Source: Allofournierella massiliensis
Lineage (GTDB): Bacteria; Bacillota; Clostridia; Oscillospirales; Ruminococcaceae
Assembly (NCBI RefSeq): GCF_004345265.1
Contig: NZ_SLUM01000011.1
Coordinates: forward strand, 1 to 64,000
Length of the DNA stretch: 64,000 bases
Reading direction: 5' to 3'
Shown here: positions 51,330-60,616 of the stretch, piece after piece
Layout of the letters: each line of letters starts with the position of its first letter
Numbering within the stretch: the stretch's first letter is position 1
Notes under the pieces: generated by a model
The model's input: the letters and a program-made list of their open reading frames with translations, nothing else
What the model was told of the DNA's origin: nothing
Database searches by the model: none
Program-made: the position numbers and the translations under genes

Positions 51330-52715
51330 ATGAAACGCATCGACATCAAGGCGCTGTTCAGCGCCCCCCCGGCGGACGGTACCGTTGTGACCGTGTGCGG
51401 CTGGGCCAAGACCGTGCGGGATTCCAAGAACATCGGCTTCATTGAGCTGAGCGACGGCACCTGCTTCAAGAACCTGCAGATCGTGTTCGAGGCTGCCAAG
51501 CTGGAAAACTACAAGGACGTGGCCAAGGCCGGCGTGGGCACCAGCATGCAGGTTGTGGGTCGTGTGGTACTGACCCCCGGCGCCAAGCAGCCTCTGGAGA
51601 TCAACGCCGACAGCGTGGAGCTGCTGGACGTATGCCCCTCCGATTATCCCCTGCAGAAAAAGCGCCACAGCGTGGAATTTCTGCGCACCATGCCCCATCT
51701 GCGTCCCCGCACCAACACCTTTGCGGCGGCGTTCCGTGTGCGCAGCACCGCGGCTTATGCCATCCACAAGTTCTTCCAGGAGAACGGCTTTGTGTATGTG
51801 CACACCCCGCTGATCACCGGTTCCGACTGTGAGGGCGCCGGCGAGATGTTCCGCGTGACCACTCTGGACCTGAACAACCTGCCCCGCACCGAGGACGGCA
51901 AGGTGGATTTCAGCCAGGATTTCTTCGGCCGCAGCACCAACCTGACCGTGTCCGGTCAGCTGGAGGGCGAGGCCATGGCGCTGGCCTTCGGTAAGATCTA
52001 CACCTTCGGCCCCACCTTCCGCGCCGAGAATTCCAACACCCCCCGCCACGCCGCCGAGTTCTGGATGATCGAGCCCGAGATGGCCTTTGCGGATCTGACC
52101 GATTACATGGATAACGCCGAAGCCATGGTGAAGTATGTGATCGGCTATGTGCTGGAGCAGTGCCCGGACGAGATGGCCTTCTTCAACCAGTTCTTCGACA
52201 AGGGTCTGCTGGAGCGGCTGAACGCTCTGGTGAACGCCGAGTTTGCCCGCGTCAGCTACACCGACGCCGTGGAGCTGCTGAAGCAGCACAACGACCAGTT
52301 CCAGTACAAGGTGGAATGGGGTGTGGATCTGCAGACCGAGCACGAGCGCTACCTCACCGAGCAGATTTTCAAGAAGCCCGTGTTCGTGACCGATTATCCC
52401 AAGGAGATCAAGAGCTTCTACATGCGCCAGAACGAGGACGGCAAGACCGTTGCTGCGGCGGATATGCTGGTGCCTGGCGTGGGCGAGCTGATCGGCGGCA
52501 GCCAGCGTGAGGAGCGCTACGATCTGCTGAAGGCCCGCATGGATGAGCTGGGCATGGACTGCACCGATTACACCTGGTACATGGATCTGCGCCGGTTCGG
52601 CAGCGCCAAGCATGCCGGTTACGGTCTGGGCTTCGAGCGCCTGATCATGTACTTGACCGGTATCCCCAACATCCGCGACGTTCTGCCCTTCCCCCGCACC
52701 GCCGGCGGCTTTTAA
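51330..52715 (+). CDS. asnS: Asparaginyl-tRNA synthetase
   Basis: This 461-residue class II synthetase has an N-terminal OB-fold anticodon-binding domain (about 15-110, [21 protein letters not shown]). The catalytic core has motif 1 ([18 protein letters not shown]), motif 2 ([25 protein letters not shown]) and motif 3 ([15 protein letters not shown]). The AENSNT motif separates AsnRS from AspRS. AAAGGAGAG precedes the ATG. Expression is controlled by the T-box leader. Confidence 0.97.
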   Translation: MKRIDIKALFSAPPADGTVVTVCGWAKTVRDSKNIGFIELSDGTCFKNLQIVFEAAKLENYKDVAKAGVGTSMQVVGRVVLTPGAKQPLEINADSVELLDVCPSDYPLQKKRHSVEFLRTMPHLRPRTNTFAAAFRVRSTAAYAIHKFFQENGFVYVHTPLITGSDCEGAGEMFRVTTLDLNNLPRTEDGKVDFSQDFFGRSTNLTVSGQLEGEAMALAFGKIYTFGPTFRAENSNTPRHAAEFWMIEPEMAFADLTDYMDNAEAMVKYVIGYVLEQCPDEMAFFNQFFDKGLLERLNALVNAEFARVSYTDAVELLKQHNDQFQYKVEWGVDLQTEHERYLTEQIFKKPVFVTDYPKEIKSFYMRQNEDGKTVAAADMLVPGVGELIGGSQREERYDLLKARMDELGMDCTDYTWYMDLRRFGSAKHAGYGLGFERLIMYLTGIPNIRDVLPFPRTAGGF

Positions 52716-52716
52716 C

Positions 52717-52884
52717 GACTCGACCGGTAGTCGGGTGCGATACGCAAACGGGTACGCACCGGGTTTTCCTCAGCGAGGTACGCCGGCACCCTTTTGAGCG
52801 GACTCGACCGGCAGCCGGATGCGGTACGCAAACGGATACGCACGGGGTTTTCCTCAGCGAGGTACGCTGACTGCTCTGACCGGA
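52717..52884. repeat. Two tandem copies of an 84-bp repeat after asnS
   Basis: Copy 1 starts at 52717 and copy 2 at 52801, both opening with GACTCGACCGG. The first ~68 bp match except for a few substitutions, mostly transitions (for example the shared GGTTTTCCTCAGCGAGGTACG core), and the last ~15 bp differ. Each unit contains a CCTC-AGC-GAGG mini-hairpin. It lies between the asnS stop and the terminator, so it would be in the 3' untranslated part of the asnS message. No protein of its own is convincing. Confidence 0.75.
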
Positions 52885-52927
52885 CTTGGCTGAAAACGGG
52901 AAGAGCGGCACAACAAAAACCAATCAG

Positions 52928-52964
52928 GCCGGATGCACGCTGCGCGGTGTGCATCCGGCTTTTT
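52928..52964 (+). terminator. asnS terminator
   Basis: GCCGGATGCAC and GTGCATCCGGC followed by TTTTTG. Confidence 0.88.
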
Positions 52965-53055
52965 GTGTGCGGCAAATCCGCCCCGGGGCTTGCCGGGGGT
53001 ATCCGGTGCGCGGTATCATAACAGTGAAAAACAAAAACAGGGAGGGATTACGGAA

Positions 53056-54651
53056 ATGAAACGATGGATGGCTGCGGCGCTCTGCATTCTTCTGGCATTC
53101 AGCCTGACCGGCTGTTCCCTGCTGGATCAGGCTTATGGTCGGGTCGGCGAGATACTGTGGCAGCTCCAGCAGACCTTTTCCGCTGCGGCACAGCCGGAGA
53201 ACCAGCCGGAGCCCACGCCGGAGCCCCGCTGGGTGGAGCTGGAATCATACGATCTGGTGGAACAGGGATTTGATCCGTTCATCGCGGCCACAGAGGAGTG
53301 GCTGCGCCAGGGGCTGCAGGATGCGGAGAATCTGAGCTGGAACATTCACTCCCTGCATCTGACCCTGGGCACGGACGGTATGCCCCTCACGCTGACGGCG
53401 GATTTGTATGCCTATCGGGACGGCCAGTTCCGGCAGGGCTGCCGGATGGAATGGGATGCCGCCGTCGGCCGGCTACATCAGGAGGTGAACAATGTGGGAA
53501 CCCTGATGGAAAGCGATGCCGAATCCGGCGCGGATAACACCGAAAATCCCAATCTGCGGCCGGATCTTGTGGCCGAGCGGCTGCGCGCCTTGCCATGCGA
53601 CGATCTGCAAACAGCGCTGGGCACGCCGCTGGCGGTGGAATTTTCCGCCTATTCCCGCCCGGAGGCAGGCCAGACCGTGGTGGATATGGCAAACGACCCC
53701 GGCGGCTTTGATCTGGCCCTCTATCAGGCGGGGCAATACGGCAAGGCGGACGGTTCCCCCGCCTGGATGATTACCGTGCGTCAGACGGAGGATGAGGACC
53801 GGGCAGGCACCCGAACCGCCCGCTTCTGCTTTGACCCGGTGGACGAAAGCTGCTGGGTGGGCAATCCGGAACTTTATGCACAAACCGACATTCAGGTTAC
53901 AAACGAGGGCCACCTGTTCTACACCCGGGACTGGGGCGAAAACTGGAGCGCTCTGCCCAGCCGGTTTGAGGGGCAGCTGGCCGAGTGTATCGAAATCTGT
54001 ACCGCGATCACCCGCAGCAGCTGGTATGTTTCCCCCCAGCCGGACGGCCCGGTGGGCTTTGTGCTGGGCGGAAATCTGCCGGTGGTGGTGTACAGTATGG
54101 ATGGCGGCGCCACCTGGCAGGAGCAGGATCTGGGCAGCTACCCCCATAAGCCGGACCGGCGTGCGCTGTGCGGCGCGCCGGATGGCTCCCTGTATGCGGC
54201 GGTGGGCTGCGACTGGAGCATGGGCGCCGGTGGTGGCACCGGGCTGTTCCGGTGTGCGCCCGGTGCCCAGAGCTTTGAAGCGCTTGCCCTGCCTGCCGAA
54301 CTGGATGAACACTACCCCATCTGTGGTGTGACGGCTGGCGGATCGGGGGAAGTGATCATCTCGGCGGAGACCTCCAGCGAAAACAACTGGCCGGCGCTCT
54401 ATTACACCGCCGATGAGGGCGGCAGCTGGCAGGCACTGGAGCTGCCCTGGGAGGATGTGCAGGCGGATGGCGTGAGTTTTCTGTATCGGGTTTCCTGGCT
54501 CCGGCAGCAGGAGGATGGAGCCTGGCAGCTCTGCCTGACCCAGGAGCCTACCGCCGTAAAAGGCTACGACTGGTGTGCGGTATTCACCGCGCCGCAGCCG
54601 GAAGGCCCCTGGAGTTTTCTGTCCACCGGGCAGGACCCGGCTTCTCTTTGA
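53056..54651 (+). CDS. Lipoprotein with Asp-box (BNR) repeats, function unknown
   Basis: This 531-residue protein has a lipoprotein signal with Cys20 (LLAFSLTGCSLL). After a Pro/Glu-rich linker and an N-terminal region of about 200 residues without a known motif, the C-terminal half has three Asp-box motifs S/T-x-D-x-G-x-x-W: TRDWGENW (~290), SMDGGATW (~347) and TADEGGSW (~451). They indicate a beta-propeller of the sialidase/photosystem-stability-factor type. Catalytic sialidase features (Arg triad with FRIP) are not seen, so it is more likely a surface binding protein. GGGAGGG precedes the ATG. It stands alone between two terminators. Confidence 0.75.
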   Translation: MKRWMAAALCILLAFSLTGCSLLDQAYGRVGEILWQLQQTFSAAAQPENQPEPTPEPRWVELESYDLVEQGFDPFIAATEEWLRQGLQDAENLSWNIHSLHLTLGTDGMPLTLTADLYAYRDGQFRQGCRMEWDAAVGRLHQEVNNVGTLMESDAESGADNTENPNLRPDLVAERLRALPCDDLQTALGTPLAVEFSAYSRPEAGQTVVDMANDPGGFDLALYQAGQYGKADGSPAWMITVRQTEDEDRAGTRTARFCFDPVDESCWVGNPELYAQTDIQVTNEGHLFYTRDWGENWSALPSRFEGQLAECIEICTAITRSSWYVSPQPDGPVGFVLGGNLPVVVYSMDGGATWQEQDLGSYPHKPDRRALCGAPDGSLYAAVGCDWSMGAGGGTGLFRCAPGAQSFEALALPAELDEHYPICGVTAGGSGEVIISAETSSENNWPALYYTADEGGSWQALELPWEDVQADGVSFLYRVSWLRQQEDGAWQLCLTQEPTAVKGYDWCAVFTAPQPEGPWSFLSTGQDPASL

Positions 54652-54703
54652 GCAAAAGCGGCTGAAAATGCACAAAAGGTATATAAAAATAAGAAAAAAG
54701 CCG

Positions 54704-54732
54704 TTGACAATCGGACATCAGCGTTTTATTAT
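54704..54732 (+). promoter_or_regulatory. Promoter of the riboswitch-AGCS symporter unit
   Basis: TTGACA (54704-54709), 17-bp spacer, TATTAT (54727-54732). Confidence 0.82.
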
Positions 54733-54755
54733 AGGAAAGTAAATTGAATACCACA

Positions 54756-54924
54756 CAATAGAGGCGCGAACCGTATGGTACCGCGAAGGGAGGCCTGCCG
54801 GCCGGGGATCTTTGCGGGAAGAGACGGTTTGCCGAAACAGGCTCTCTCGCGGCAGCGGGGTGTTTGTTGGGGTGCCGTCCAGCGGGCGGTGCACTCTCAC
54901 TTGAACAAAGTGGTGGCGCTATTG
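54756..54924 (+). ncRNA. Lysine riboswitch (L-box) upstream of an AGCS symporter
   Basis: The closing helix is CAATAG (5') with CTATTG (3'). The order TAGAGGCGCGAAC, TTGCCGAAACA, then CACTCTCACTT-GAACA-AAGTGGTGGCGCTATTG matches lysine aptamers, and the last hairpin CACTT/AAGTG is in the expected place. A glycine aptamer was considered, because AGCS genes often carry those, but the P1/P5 layout is of the lysine class. A terminator follows. Lysine should switch the transporter gene off. Confidence 0.85.
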
Positions 54925-54944
54925 GGGTTTTGTTCCGTTCTTTC

Positions 54945-54988
54945 GAGGGGCGGCGATGCAAATTCCAGCGTCGCGGCCCCTCTTTTTT
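54945..54988 (+). terminator. Riboswitch-controlled terminator before the AGCS gene
   Basis: GAGGGGCGGCGATGC and GCGTCGCGGCCCCTC (one mismatch and one bulge), followed by six Ts. Confidence 0.88.
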
Positions 54989-55065
54989 ATTTGTTTGCGG
55001 CGTCGGTGGGGCGTGACGGGTGGTTGTGATGGTATCCGATGGAAAACAGAGGAGGAATCACAATC

Positions 55066-56547
55066 ATGACGAACTTTCTGAACGCCCTGAACAACATCAT
55101 CTGGGGCCCGCCGCTGATCATTCTGATGATCGTGACCGGCGTGTACTTCACCCTGCGCACAAAATTCTTCCAGGTGCGCCATCTGGGCTACATCTTCAGC
55201 CGCACGCTGGGCCGGCTGTTCCACCGCACCGATGAGAGCGCCGATGAAAAGGGCCTGCTCACCCCCTACGAAGCCATTGCCACCGCCGTGGGTGGCTCGG
55301 TGGGCTTCGGCAACATTGCCGGCGTGGCCACCGCGGTGACCACCGGCGGCCCCGGCGCAGTGTTCTGGATGTGGCTCACCGCCTTCCTGGGCATGCTGAT
55401 CAAGCAGGTTGAGGTGACGCTGGCGGTGTACTACCGCCGCACCGATGAAAACGGTGTGCCCTACGGCGGCCCCACCTATTACATGGAGCGGGGCCTTGGC
55501 GAAGAGCGCCACTGGGGCAAGCTGTGGCTGCCGCTGGCCTTTGTGTTCGGCATCGGCATCTTCTCCACCTTCTTTATCAGCGCATCCACCTTCACCACCT
55601 CTGAGGTGGTGGCCCAGTCTCTGGGCATTCCCCAGGCCATTGCGGCGCTGATCATGGTGGCGATCCTGTATTTCATGATCTGGGGTGGTGTGAAAAAGCT
55701 GGGCCAGATTCTCACCAAGCTGGTGCCTGTCATGAGCCTTTCCTACCTGATCCTGGGCATCGTGATCATTTTCATGCACCTGGATAACCTGCTGCCCACC
55801 CTGGCCTCCATCTTCGGGGAAGCCTTCACCGGTTCCGCGGCGCTGGGCGGTTTTGCGGGCGCCAGTGTTTCCAAGGTGATCTCCACCGGTATGGCCCGCA
55901 GCGTGTATTCCAACGAGGCCGGCTGGGGCAGCAGCCCCATGATCCACGCCTCCAGCCAGACCCGCCACCCGGTGGAACAGGGTCTGTGGGGTTCCTTTGA
56001 GGTATTTGTGGACACCTTTGTGGTATGCACCATCACCGCGCTCACCGTGCTGGTTTCCGGCGAGTGGACCAGCGGCGCCACCAATGCCACTCTGGCGCTG
56101 AACGTGTTTACCCACAATTTCGGTGTGTTCGGCACCGTGGTTCTGACCCTGATCATGGTGGTATTCTCGGTGACCACCTCCGGCGGCTGGTATGCCTATT
56201 ACGAAGTGGTGCTGCGCCATCTGGCAAAGAACCATCCGAAGGTCAAGAAGTATCTGCTGCTCATGTTCAAGTACTTCTATGCGGTGCCTCCCTTCTTCCT
56301 GACTCTCTACCTGATCTATGTGGGCGATCTGAGCATCTGGACTCTGGTGGACATCACCAGCGGTATCCCCACCTTTGTGAACGTGGCGGTAATCCTGATT
56401 CTGTCCGGCCAGTACTTCAAGCTGCTCAAGGACTACAAGGCCCGTTACATGCACATCGGCCAGGTGGATCCGGATATGGCCATCTTCTACGAGGACAAGC
56501 CCGAGGTCAAGGCGGCGCTGGAAAAGGAAAAAGCCGCCCAGAAATAA
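55066..56547 (+). CDS. AGCS family sodium:amino acid symporter
   Basis: This 493-residue protein with about 10-11 membrane spans carries AGCS (alanine/glycine:cation symporter) family signatures: GGSVGFGNIAGVATAVTTGGPGAVFWMWLTAFLGMLIKQVEVTLAV, YGGPTYYMERG and SNEAGWGSSPMIHA. It imports a small amino acid with Na+. A family-level annotation would say alanine or glycine, but the lysine riboswitch in its leader suggests that lysine or a lysine-pathway metabolite is the physiological substrate. AGAGGAGG precedes the ATG at 55066. Confidence 0.94.
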   Translation: MTNFLNALNNIIWGPPLIILMIVTGVYFTLRTKFFQVRHLGYIFSRTLGRLFHRTDESADEKGLLTPYEAIATAVGGSVGFGNIAGVATAVTTGGPGAVFWMWLTAFLGMLIKQVEVTLAVYYRRTDENGVPYGGPTYYMERGLGEERHWGKLWLPLAFVFGIGIFSTFFISASTFTTSEVVAQSLGIPQAIAALIMVAILYFMIWGGVKKLGQILTKLVPVMSLSYLILGIVIIFMHLDNLLPTLASIFGEAFTGSAALGGFAGASVSKVISTGMARSVYSNEAGWGSSPMIHASSQTRHPVEQGLWGSFEVFVDTFVVCTITALTVLVSGEWTSGATNATLALNVFTHNFGVFGTVVLTLIMVVFSVTTSGGWYAYYEVVLRHLAKNHPKVKKYLLLMFKYFYAVPPFFLTLYLIYVGDLSIWTLVDITSGIPTFVNVAVILILSGQYFKLLKDYKARYMHIGQVDPDMAIFYEDKPEVKAALEKEKAAQK

Positions 56548-56567
56548 TCGAAAGCAGAACAATGCAG

Positions 56568-56601
56568 GCCGGGGCCTTTTGAAAGAAGGCCCCGGCTTTT
56601 G
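56568..56601 (+). terminator. Terminator after the AGCS gene
   Basis: GCCGGGGCCTT and AAGGCCCCGGC, followed by TTTTG. The amidohydrolase gene starts only 20 bp later, so some read-through is likely. Confidence 0.8.
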
Positions 56602-56620
56602 ACCAATGGAGGAACTTTTT

Positions 56621-58240
56621 ATGCGTACTCTTTATGAAAACGGGCGGGTCTACACCGGCCAGCTGCCCCTGACCGAAGCCTTTGTGGTGGAGGACGGCCG
56701 GTTTGTGTTCGCGGGCGGCGCGGAGCAGGCCCGCCTGGCGGCAGGGCCGGACGCCCAGGTGGTGGATCTGGAGGGAGCTTTTGTCTGTGCGGGCTTCAAC
56801 GATTCTCACATGCACCTGCTCAACTACGGCTATGCGCTGCAGGTGGCGGATCTGTCCAGCCATACCGGTTCTCTGGCCGAGGTGCTGGACACCATGCGCG
56901 CCTTTTTGAAGGAAAAGAACTTCGCCCCCGGCCAGTGGGTGCGGGGCCGTGGCTGGAACCATGATTACTTCACCGATGAGCAGCGCTTCCCCACCCGGCA
57001 GGATCTGGATCAGGTGAGCCGGGAGCATCCGGTGTGCATCGTTCGCACCTGCGGCCACACCTGCGTGGTGAACACCAAAGCGCTGGAAATGATCGGCGTT
57101 ACCGCCGCCACCCCCCAGCCGGAAGGCGGCTGCTTTGAGCTCGGGCCGGACGGCGAGCCCAACGGCGTATTCCGGGAAAACGGCATGGAGCTGGTGTATT
57201 CCAGGCTGCCCAAGCCCAGCGTGGAGGATCTGAAAACCATGCTGCTGGATGCGCAGAAGCATCTGAACGCCTACGGCGTGACCTCCTGCCAGACCGATGA
57301 TTTCGACGCCTTCGCCACCGTTGACTGGCGGGAGGTGATGGAGGCCTATGCCCAGCTGGAGGCCGAGGGAAAAATGACCGTTCGCATGTACCAGCAGGCC
57401 CAGCTCACCAGCGTGAAGGCGCTGGAGGAGTTCTTTGCCGAGGGCTACAACACCGGCTGGGGCGACGAATGGGTCAAGGTGGGCCCGCTGAAGATTCTGG
57501 GCGATGGTTCTCTGGGCGCCCGCAGCGCCTACCTGAGCCGGGATTATGCGGACAAGCCCGGTTACCGGGGCATTGCCATCTACACCCAGCAGCAGTTTGA
57601 TGACCTGATCGGCTGCGCCAACAATCACGGCATGCAGGTGGCAGTGCACACCATCGGTGACGGCATTCTGGACCGGGTGCTGGAATCCTACGAAAAGGCG
57701 CTGGCGGAGCATCCCCGGGCCGACCACCGCCATGGCGTGGTGCACTGCCAGATCACCCGCCCCGACCAGCTGAAAAAGATCGAGGAGCTGGGCCTGCATG
57801 TGTATGCCCAGCCCATCTTCTTGGATTACGACATCCACATGGTCACCGACCGGGTGGGCGAGGAGCTGGCTTCCACCAGCTATGCCTTCCGCACCCTGAT
57901 GGACGCGGGGGTCTGGGTGTCCAGCGGCACCGACTGCCCGGTGGAGCTGCCCCGGGCGCTGGCCTGCATCCAGTGTGCCGTGACCCGCAGTACTCTGAAG
58001 GGCGACGCGGGCCCCTACCGGCCGGAGGAGGCCTTCACCGTGCAGCAGGCCATTGACAGCTACACCATTCACGCGGCCCACGCTTCTTTTGAAGAGAACG
58101 AAAAGGGCCGCATTGCACCGGGTTATCTGGCGGACTTTGTGGTGCTGGGGCAGGACCCCTTCGCCGTCGAGCCCACCGCCATTCAGAACATCCCGGTGAA
58201 GGCCGTGTATGTGGGCGGCAGATGCGTGCACCGGGCATAA
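56621..58240 (+). CDS. YtcJ-like amidohydrolase (amidohydrolase family 3)
   Basis: This 539-residue metal hydrolase has the N-terminal GFNDSHMHL metal motif (His-x-His), VHTIGDGILDRVLE, RHGVVHCQI and a C-terminal SSGTDCPVELPRALACIQCAVTR with the conserved Asp. Family members are predicted N-acyl or N-substituted amino acid hydrolases or long-chain amide hydrolases of unknown substrate. The ATG at 56621 follows GGAGGA directly; an ATG at 56606 lies in front of that site and is less likely. It is probably co-transcribed by read-through from the AGCS gene, so it may process related amino acid derivatives (inference). Confidence 0.88.
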   Translation: MRTLYENGRVYTGQLPLTEAFVVEDGRFVFAGGAEQARLAAGPDAQVVDLEGAFVCAGFNDSHMHLLNYGYALQVADLSSHTGSLAEVLDTMRAFLKEKNFAPGQWVRGRGWNHDYFTDEQRFPTRQDLDQVSREHPVCIVRTCGHTCVVNTKALEMIGVTAATPQPEGGCFELGPDGEPNGVFRENGMELVYSRLPKPSVEDLKTMLLDAQKHLNAYGVTSCQTDDFDAFATVDWREVMEAYAQLEAEGKMTVRMYQQAQLTSVKALEEFFAEGYNTGWGDEWVKVGPLKILGDGSLGARSAYLSRDYADKPGYRGIAIYTQQQFDDLIGCANNHGMQVAVHTIGDGILDRVLESYEKALAEHPRADHRHGVVHCQITRPDQLKKIEELGLHVYAQPIFLDYDIHMVTDRVGEELASTSYAFRTLMDAGVWVSSGTDCPVELPRALACIQCAVTRSTLKGDAGPYRPEEAFTVQQAIDSYTIHAAHASFEENEKGRIAPGYLADFVVLGQDPFAVEPTAIQNIPVKAVYVGGRCVHRA

Positions 58241-58277
58241 GGAACCCTCGCCCCAGCTGGCAATTCGGGCCGGGCTG

Positions 58278-58286
58278 TGTTATAAT
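58278..58286 (+). promoter_or_regulatory. Extended -10 promoter of the DUF4422 gene
   Basis: TGTTATAAT (TATAAT 58281-58286) with a weak TGGCAA near 58258. Confidence 0.5.
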
Positions 58287-58343
58287 TGGCGGGATATGAA
58301 GGCATCCAATGGCAGCAGGTCAGGATGAGAAAGGAACCGCATC

Positions 58344-59168
58344 ATGGAAAAGGTTGTTGTTTTAACAGCGGCGCACAAAAGCTTTGATCAGCTGGGGCTG
58401 GAGGGCTATCTTCCGGTGCAGGTGGGCGCGGCGCTGGCCGCGCAGGATCTGGGCTTCCAGCGGGATGATGAGGGCGACAACATCTCGGAAAAGAATCCCC
58501 AGTACTGTGAGCTCACGGCCCAGTACTGGGCGTGGAAGAACCTGACCGATGCCCAGATTATGGGTCTGGTGCATTATCGCCGCTATTTTACCACCGACCT
58601 GTATACGAAAAACTGGAAGGATGCGATTCTCACCGCGGACCAGATCCGGCAGCTGCTGAGGCAGTATACGATCGTTCTGCCAAAGCCTGTTTACAAGCTG
58701 CCCCACAACGGCACGCTGTATCACGACCGGCCCCGACAGGGGCAAAACCGGCATCTGCTGCTGCTGGAGGAAATTCTCCAGCGCCGGTGCCCGGAATATA
58801 TGCCCTCCTTTGAAAAGTTCGCCTATGGGCGCAGAGTGAGCTTCGGCAACATGCTCCTGTGCTCCCGGGAGGTGTTCTGTGCGTACAGTGCATGGATGTT
58901 CCCCCTGCTGGAGGAATTTGAACAGCTGGGCGAACAGGAGGGTATCCTGATCCCCCGCCTGTGCGGCTTTATGTCGGAGTATCTGCTGTGCATCTGGGCC
59001 GACCACAATATCCCGGCGGAAAAAATCCTGTTTCTGGACGTGGTGAACACCGAGGAGAATCGTTCCTCCCGCGGCTTCCTGCTGCGCAAGCTGCTGGTTA
59101 AGCTGGGGATTTTTGAACCGGTTGCCCGGGTGGGATTTGCCCTCTATTACAAGCTGAAGGGCTGCTGA
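58344..59168 (+). CDS. DUF4422 glycosyltransferase
   Basis: This 274-residue protein begins with VVLTAAHKSFD and has QYCELTAQYWAWKN, GLVHYRRYF, YTIVLPKPVY, FGNMLLCSREVFCAYSAWMFPLL and GFMSEYLLCIWADH, all DUF4422 marks. The family is a GT-A-like glycosyltransferase (capsule or exopolysaccharide synthesis). It stands alone here without other polysaccharide genes. AAAGGAA precedes the ATG. Confidence 0.9.
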   Translation: MEKVVVLTAAHKSFDQLGLEGYLPVQVGAALAAQDLGFQRDDEGDNISEKNPQYCELTAQYWAWKNLTDAQIMGLVHYRRYFTTDLYTKNWKDAILTADQIRQLLRQYTIVLPKPVYKLPHNGTLYHDRPRQGQNRHLLLLEEILQRRCPEYMPSFEKFAYGRRVSFGNMLLCSREVFCAYSAWMFPLLEEFEQLGEQEGILIPRLCGFMSEYLLCIWADHNIPAEKILFLDVVNTEENRSSRGFLLRKLLVKLGIFEPVARVGFALYYKLKGC

Positions 59169-59177
59169 TTTGAAAAG

Positions 59178-59217
59178 AAAAGGCACGGATATTCGTCTGG
59201 AATATCCGTGCCTTTTT
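59178..59217. terminator. Bidirectional terminator between DUF4422 and MFS genes
   Basis: AAAGGCACGGATATT and AATATCCGTGCCTTT around a 7-nt loop, with T/A runs on both strands. Confidence 0.92.
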
Positions 59218-59228
59218 GCGTGTATGGA

Positions 59229-60389
59229 TCAGTCTGCCCGCTGGCTGCCCCTCTGACTGTAAAGATACAGCACCAGCCCGGTGGCGCACAGCGCGAAGCC
59301 GAAGCCCATGGCCAGCGGCAGGGCGAAATCCGCCGCCCGGCCGAACACCAGATTGGTGAACACCGCCACCAGATCCATGAGCAGGGCGTTCAGGCTCAGG
59401 GTGGTGGCCCGGTCAGCAGTGCGAACCTGCCGGTTTTGCAGGGTGGTCTGCAGGGGTGTGAACAGGCTGTGGCAGACCCGCAGCAAAAGGATTGCCGCCA
59501 CCGAGAGCACCGGCCCGCAGGTGAGGGTGAGCGTCAGGCAGGCCACCGCCGCCAGCGCCAGCAGCACCGCACCGGTGCGCTTCTCCCCCAGCCAGCCGGT
59601 GAGCCGGGCGGAGAATCCGCCGCAAAGGCCCAGCAGCGTCATGACCACATAGATGACGGCGATGACGCTGGCGGAAAGACCCGCCCGGGTGTATTGCACC
59701 TGATTCAGAAAGGTGGTGATGGTCTGGTGCGCCTCGTTCAGGAATGCCGCCCCCAGCACCAGAAACAGCAGACGCGGGTTTCGCACCAGCTGCCCCAGCA
59801 GCACCTTGAATTCTGCCAGCTGGTGGCCTGCCGGCCGGGGCTGGCTGGAGCGGACCTCCCGCAGAAAGAGCGCCAGCAATGCCGCAGCCCCGTAGCTGAA
59901 CACGGTGAGCAGGCCCGCCAGCCGGTAGTTTTCGCCCACGAACACCGCGTAAACGGCGCTGGCCGCCAGCAGACCGGCCATGCCCAGATTGTTATAAATA
60001 CCAAAGACCCGGTGGCTCTCCTCCTCCGGGCAGGAAAGATACAGAATGCTCACATCCAGGCCGGAAAGCCCGGCGCAGACCACGCTCAGCATCAGACGCT
60101 CGGCCAGAAAGCCGCCGAAGCTGTCTGCCTGCCAGAACACGATCTTGGACACAAAATAAAGCCCACAGCACAGGATCATGGACCGGCGATAACCGATCCG
60201 ATCCGCCAGAATGCCCCAGGGTACCTCCAGCGCCAGTGCCAGCGCCAGCGAGATGCTCTCGATCAGAGTGATATGAAAGACGCTCACCCCCGCCGCCTGG
60301 CGGTAAAGGGTGGCGATCGGCCCGTAGAACACCATGCCCTGCAAAAGAGCAATGGCGTACATCAGCCGGATGTTCCGATTGTTTTTCAT
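59229..60389 (-). CDS. Major facilitator superfamily transporter
   Basis: This 386-residue protein has about 12 membrane spans and the MFS loop motif GILADRIGYRRSMILCCGLYF (variant of GxLaDrxGrrxxl). The substrate is unknown; the shape is that of a drug or sugar exporter of the MFS-1 type. The ATG at 60389 was used because the family-like first helix follows (RNIRLMYAIALLQGMVFYG); a start at 60458 would add 23 residues without a ribosome site. Confidence 0.88.
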   Translation of the reverse strand: MKNNRNIRLMYAIALLQGMVFYGPIATLYRQAAGVSVFHITLIESISLALALALEVPWGILADRIGYRRSMILCCGLYFVSKIVFWQADSFGGFLAERLMLSVVCAGLSGLDVSILYLSCPEEESHRVFGIYNNLGMAGLLAASAVYAVFVGENYRLAGLLTVFSYGAAALLALFLREVRSSQPRPAGHQLAEFKVLLGQLVRNPRLLFLVLGAAFLNEAHQTITTFLNQVQYTRAGLSASVIAVIYVVMTLLGLCGGFSARLTGWLGEKRTGAVLLALAAVACLTLTLTCGPVLSVAAILLLRVCHSLFTPLQTTLQNRQVRTADRATTLSLNALLMDLVAVFTNLVFGRAADFALPLAMGFGFALCATGLVLYLYSQRGSQRAD

Positions 60390-60616
60390 AGCAGCAAAAA
60401 AACCGTCCTTTGTCTGAAAATACCGCACAGCAAACACCCGCCCCGCGCGTTTGCGCAAAGCGGCCGTCAGCCTGTGTGGTGTTTTCAGATGGGACGGTTC
60501 ATGGCGGATTCTCCTGATTGCAGGCCAAAAGCAGCCTTTGAATTTACTTTATTCTAGCACAGTGAAAAATTGTTTGCAAGGCTCTTTTCCGTATGTGGGA
60601 ATTGACAGGAAAACGA

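Noticed and set aside
52645-52975. Small minus-strand protein with repeated SLRKT/CV motif across the 84-bp repeat
   Set aside because: The frame merely translates the tandem DNA repeat, lies across the asnS 3' end and terminator, and has no ribosome site. Two other frames also stay open through the repeat.
54756-54924. Glycine riboswitch upstream of the AGCS gene
   Set aside because: Glycine aptamers are common before AGCS genes, and a CTCTC segment is present. The closing helix, the TAGAGGCGCG start, the GCCGAA element and the last hairpin fit the lysine class better.
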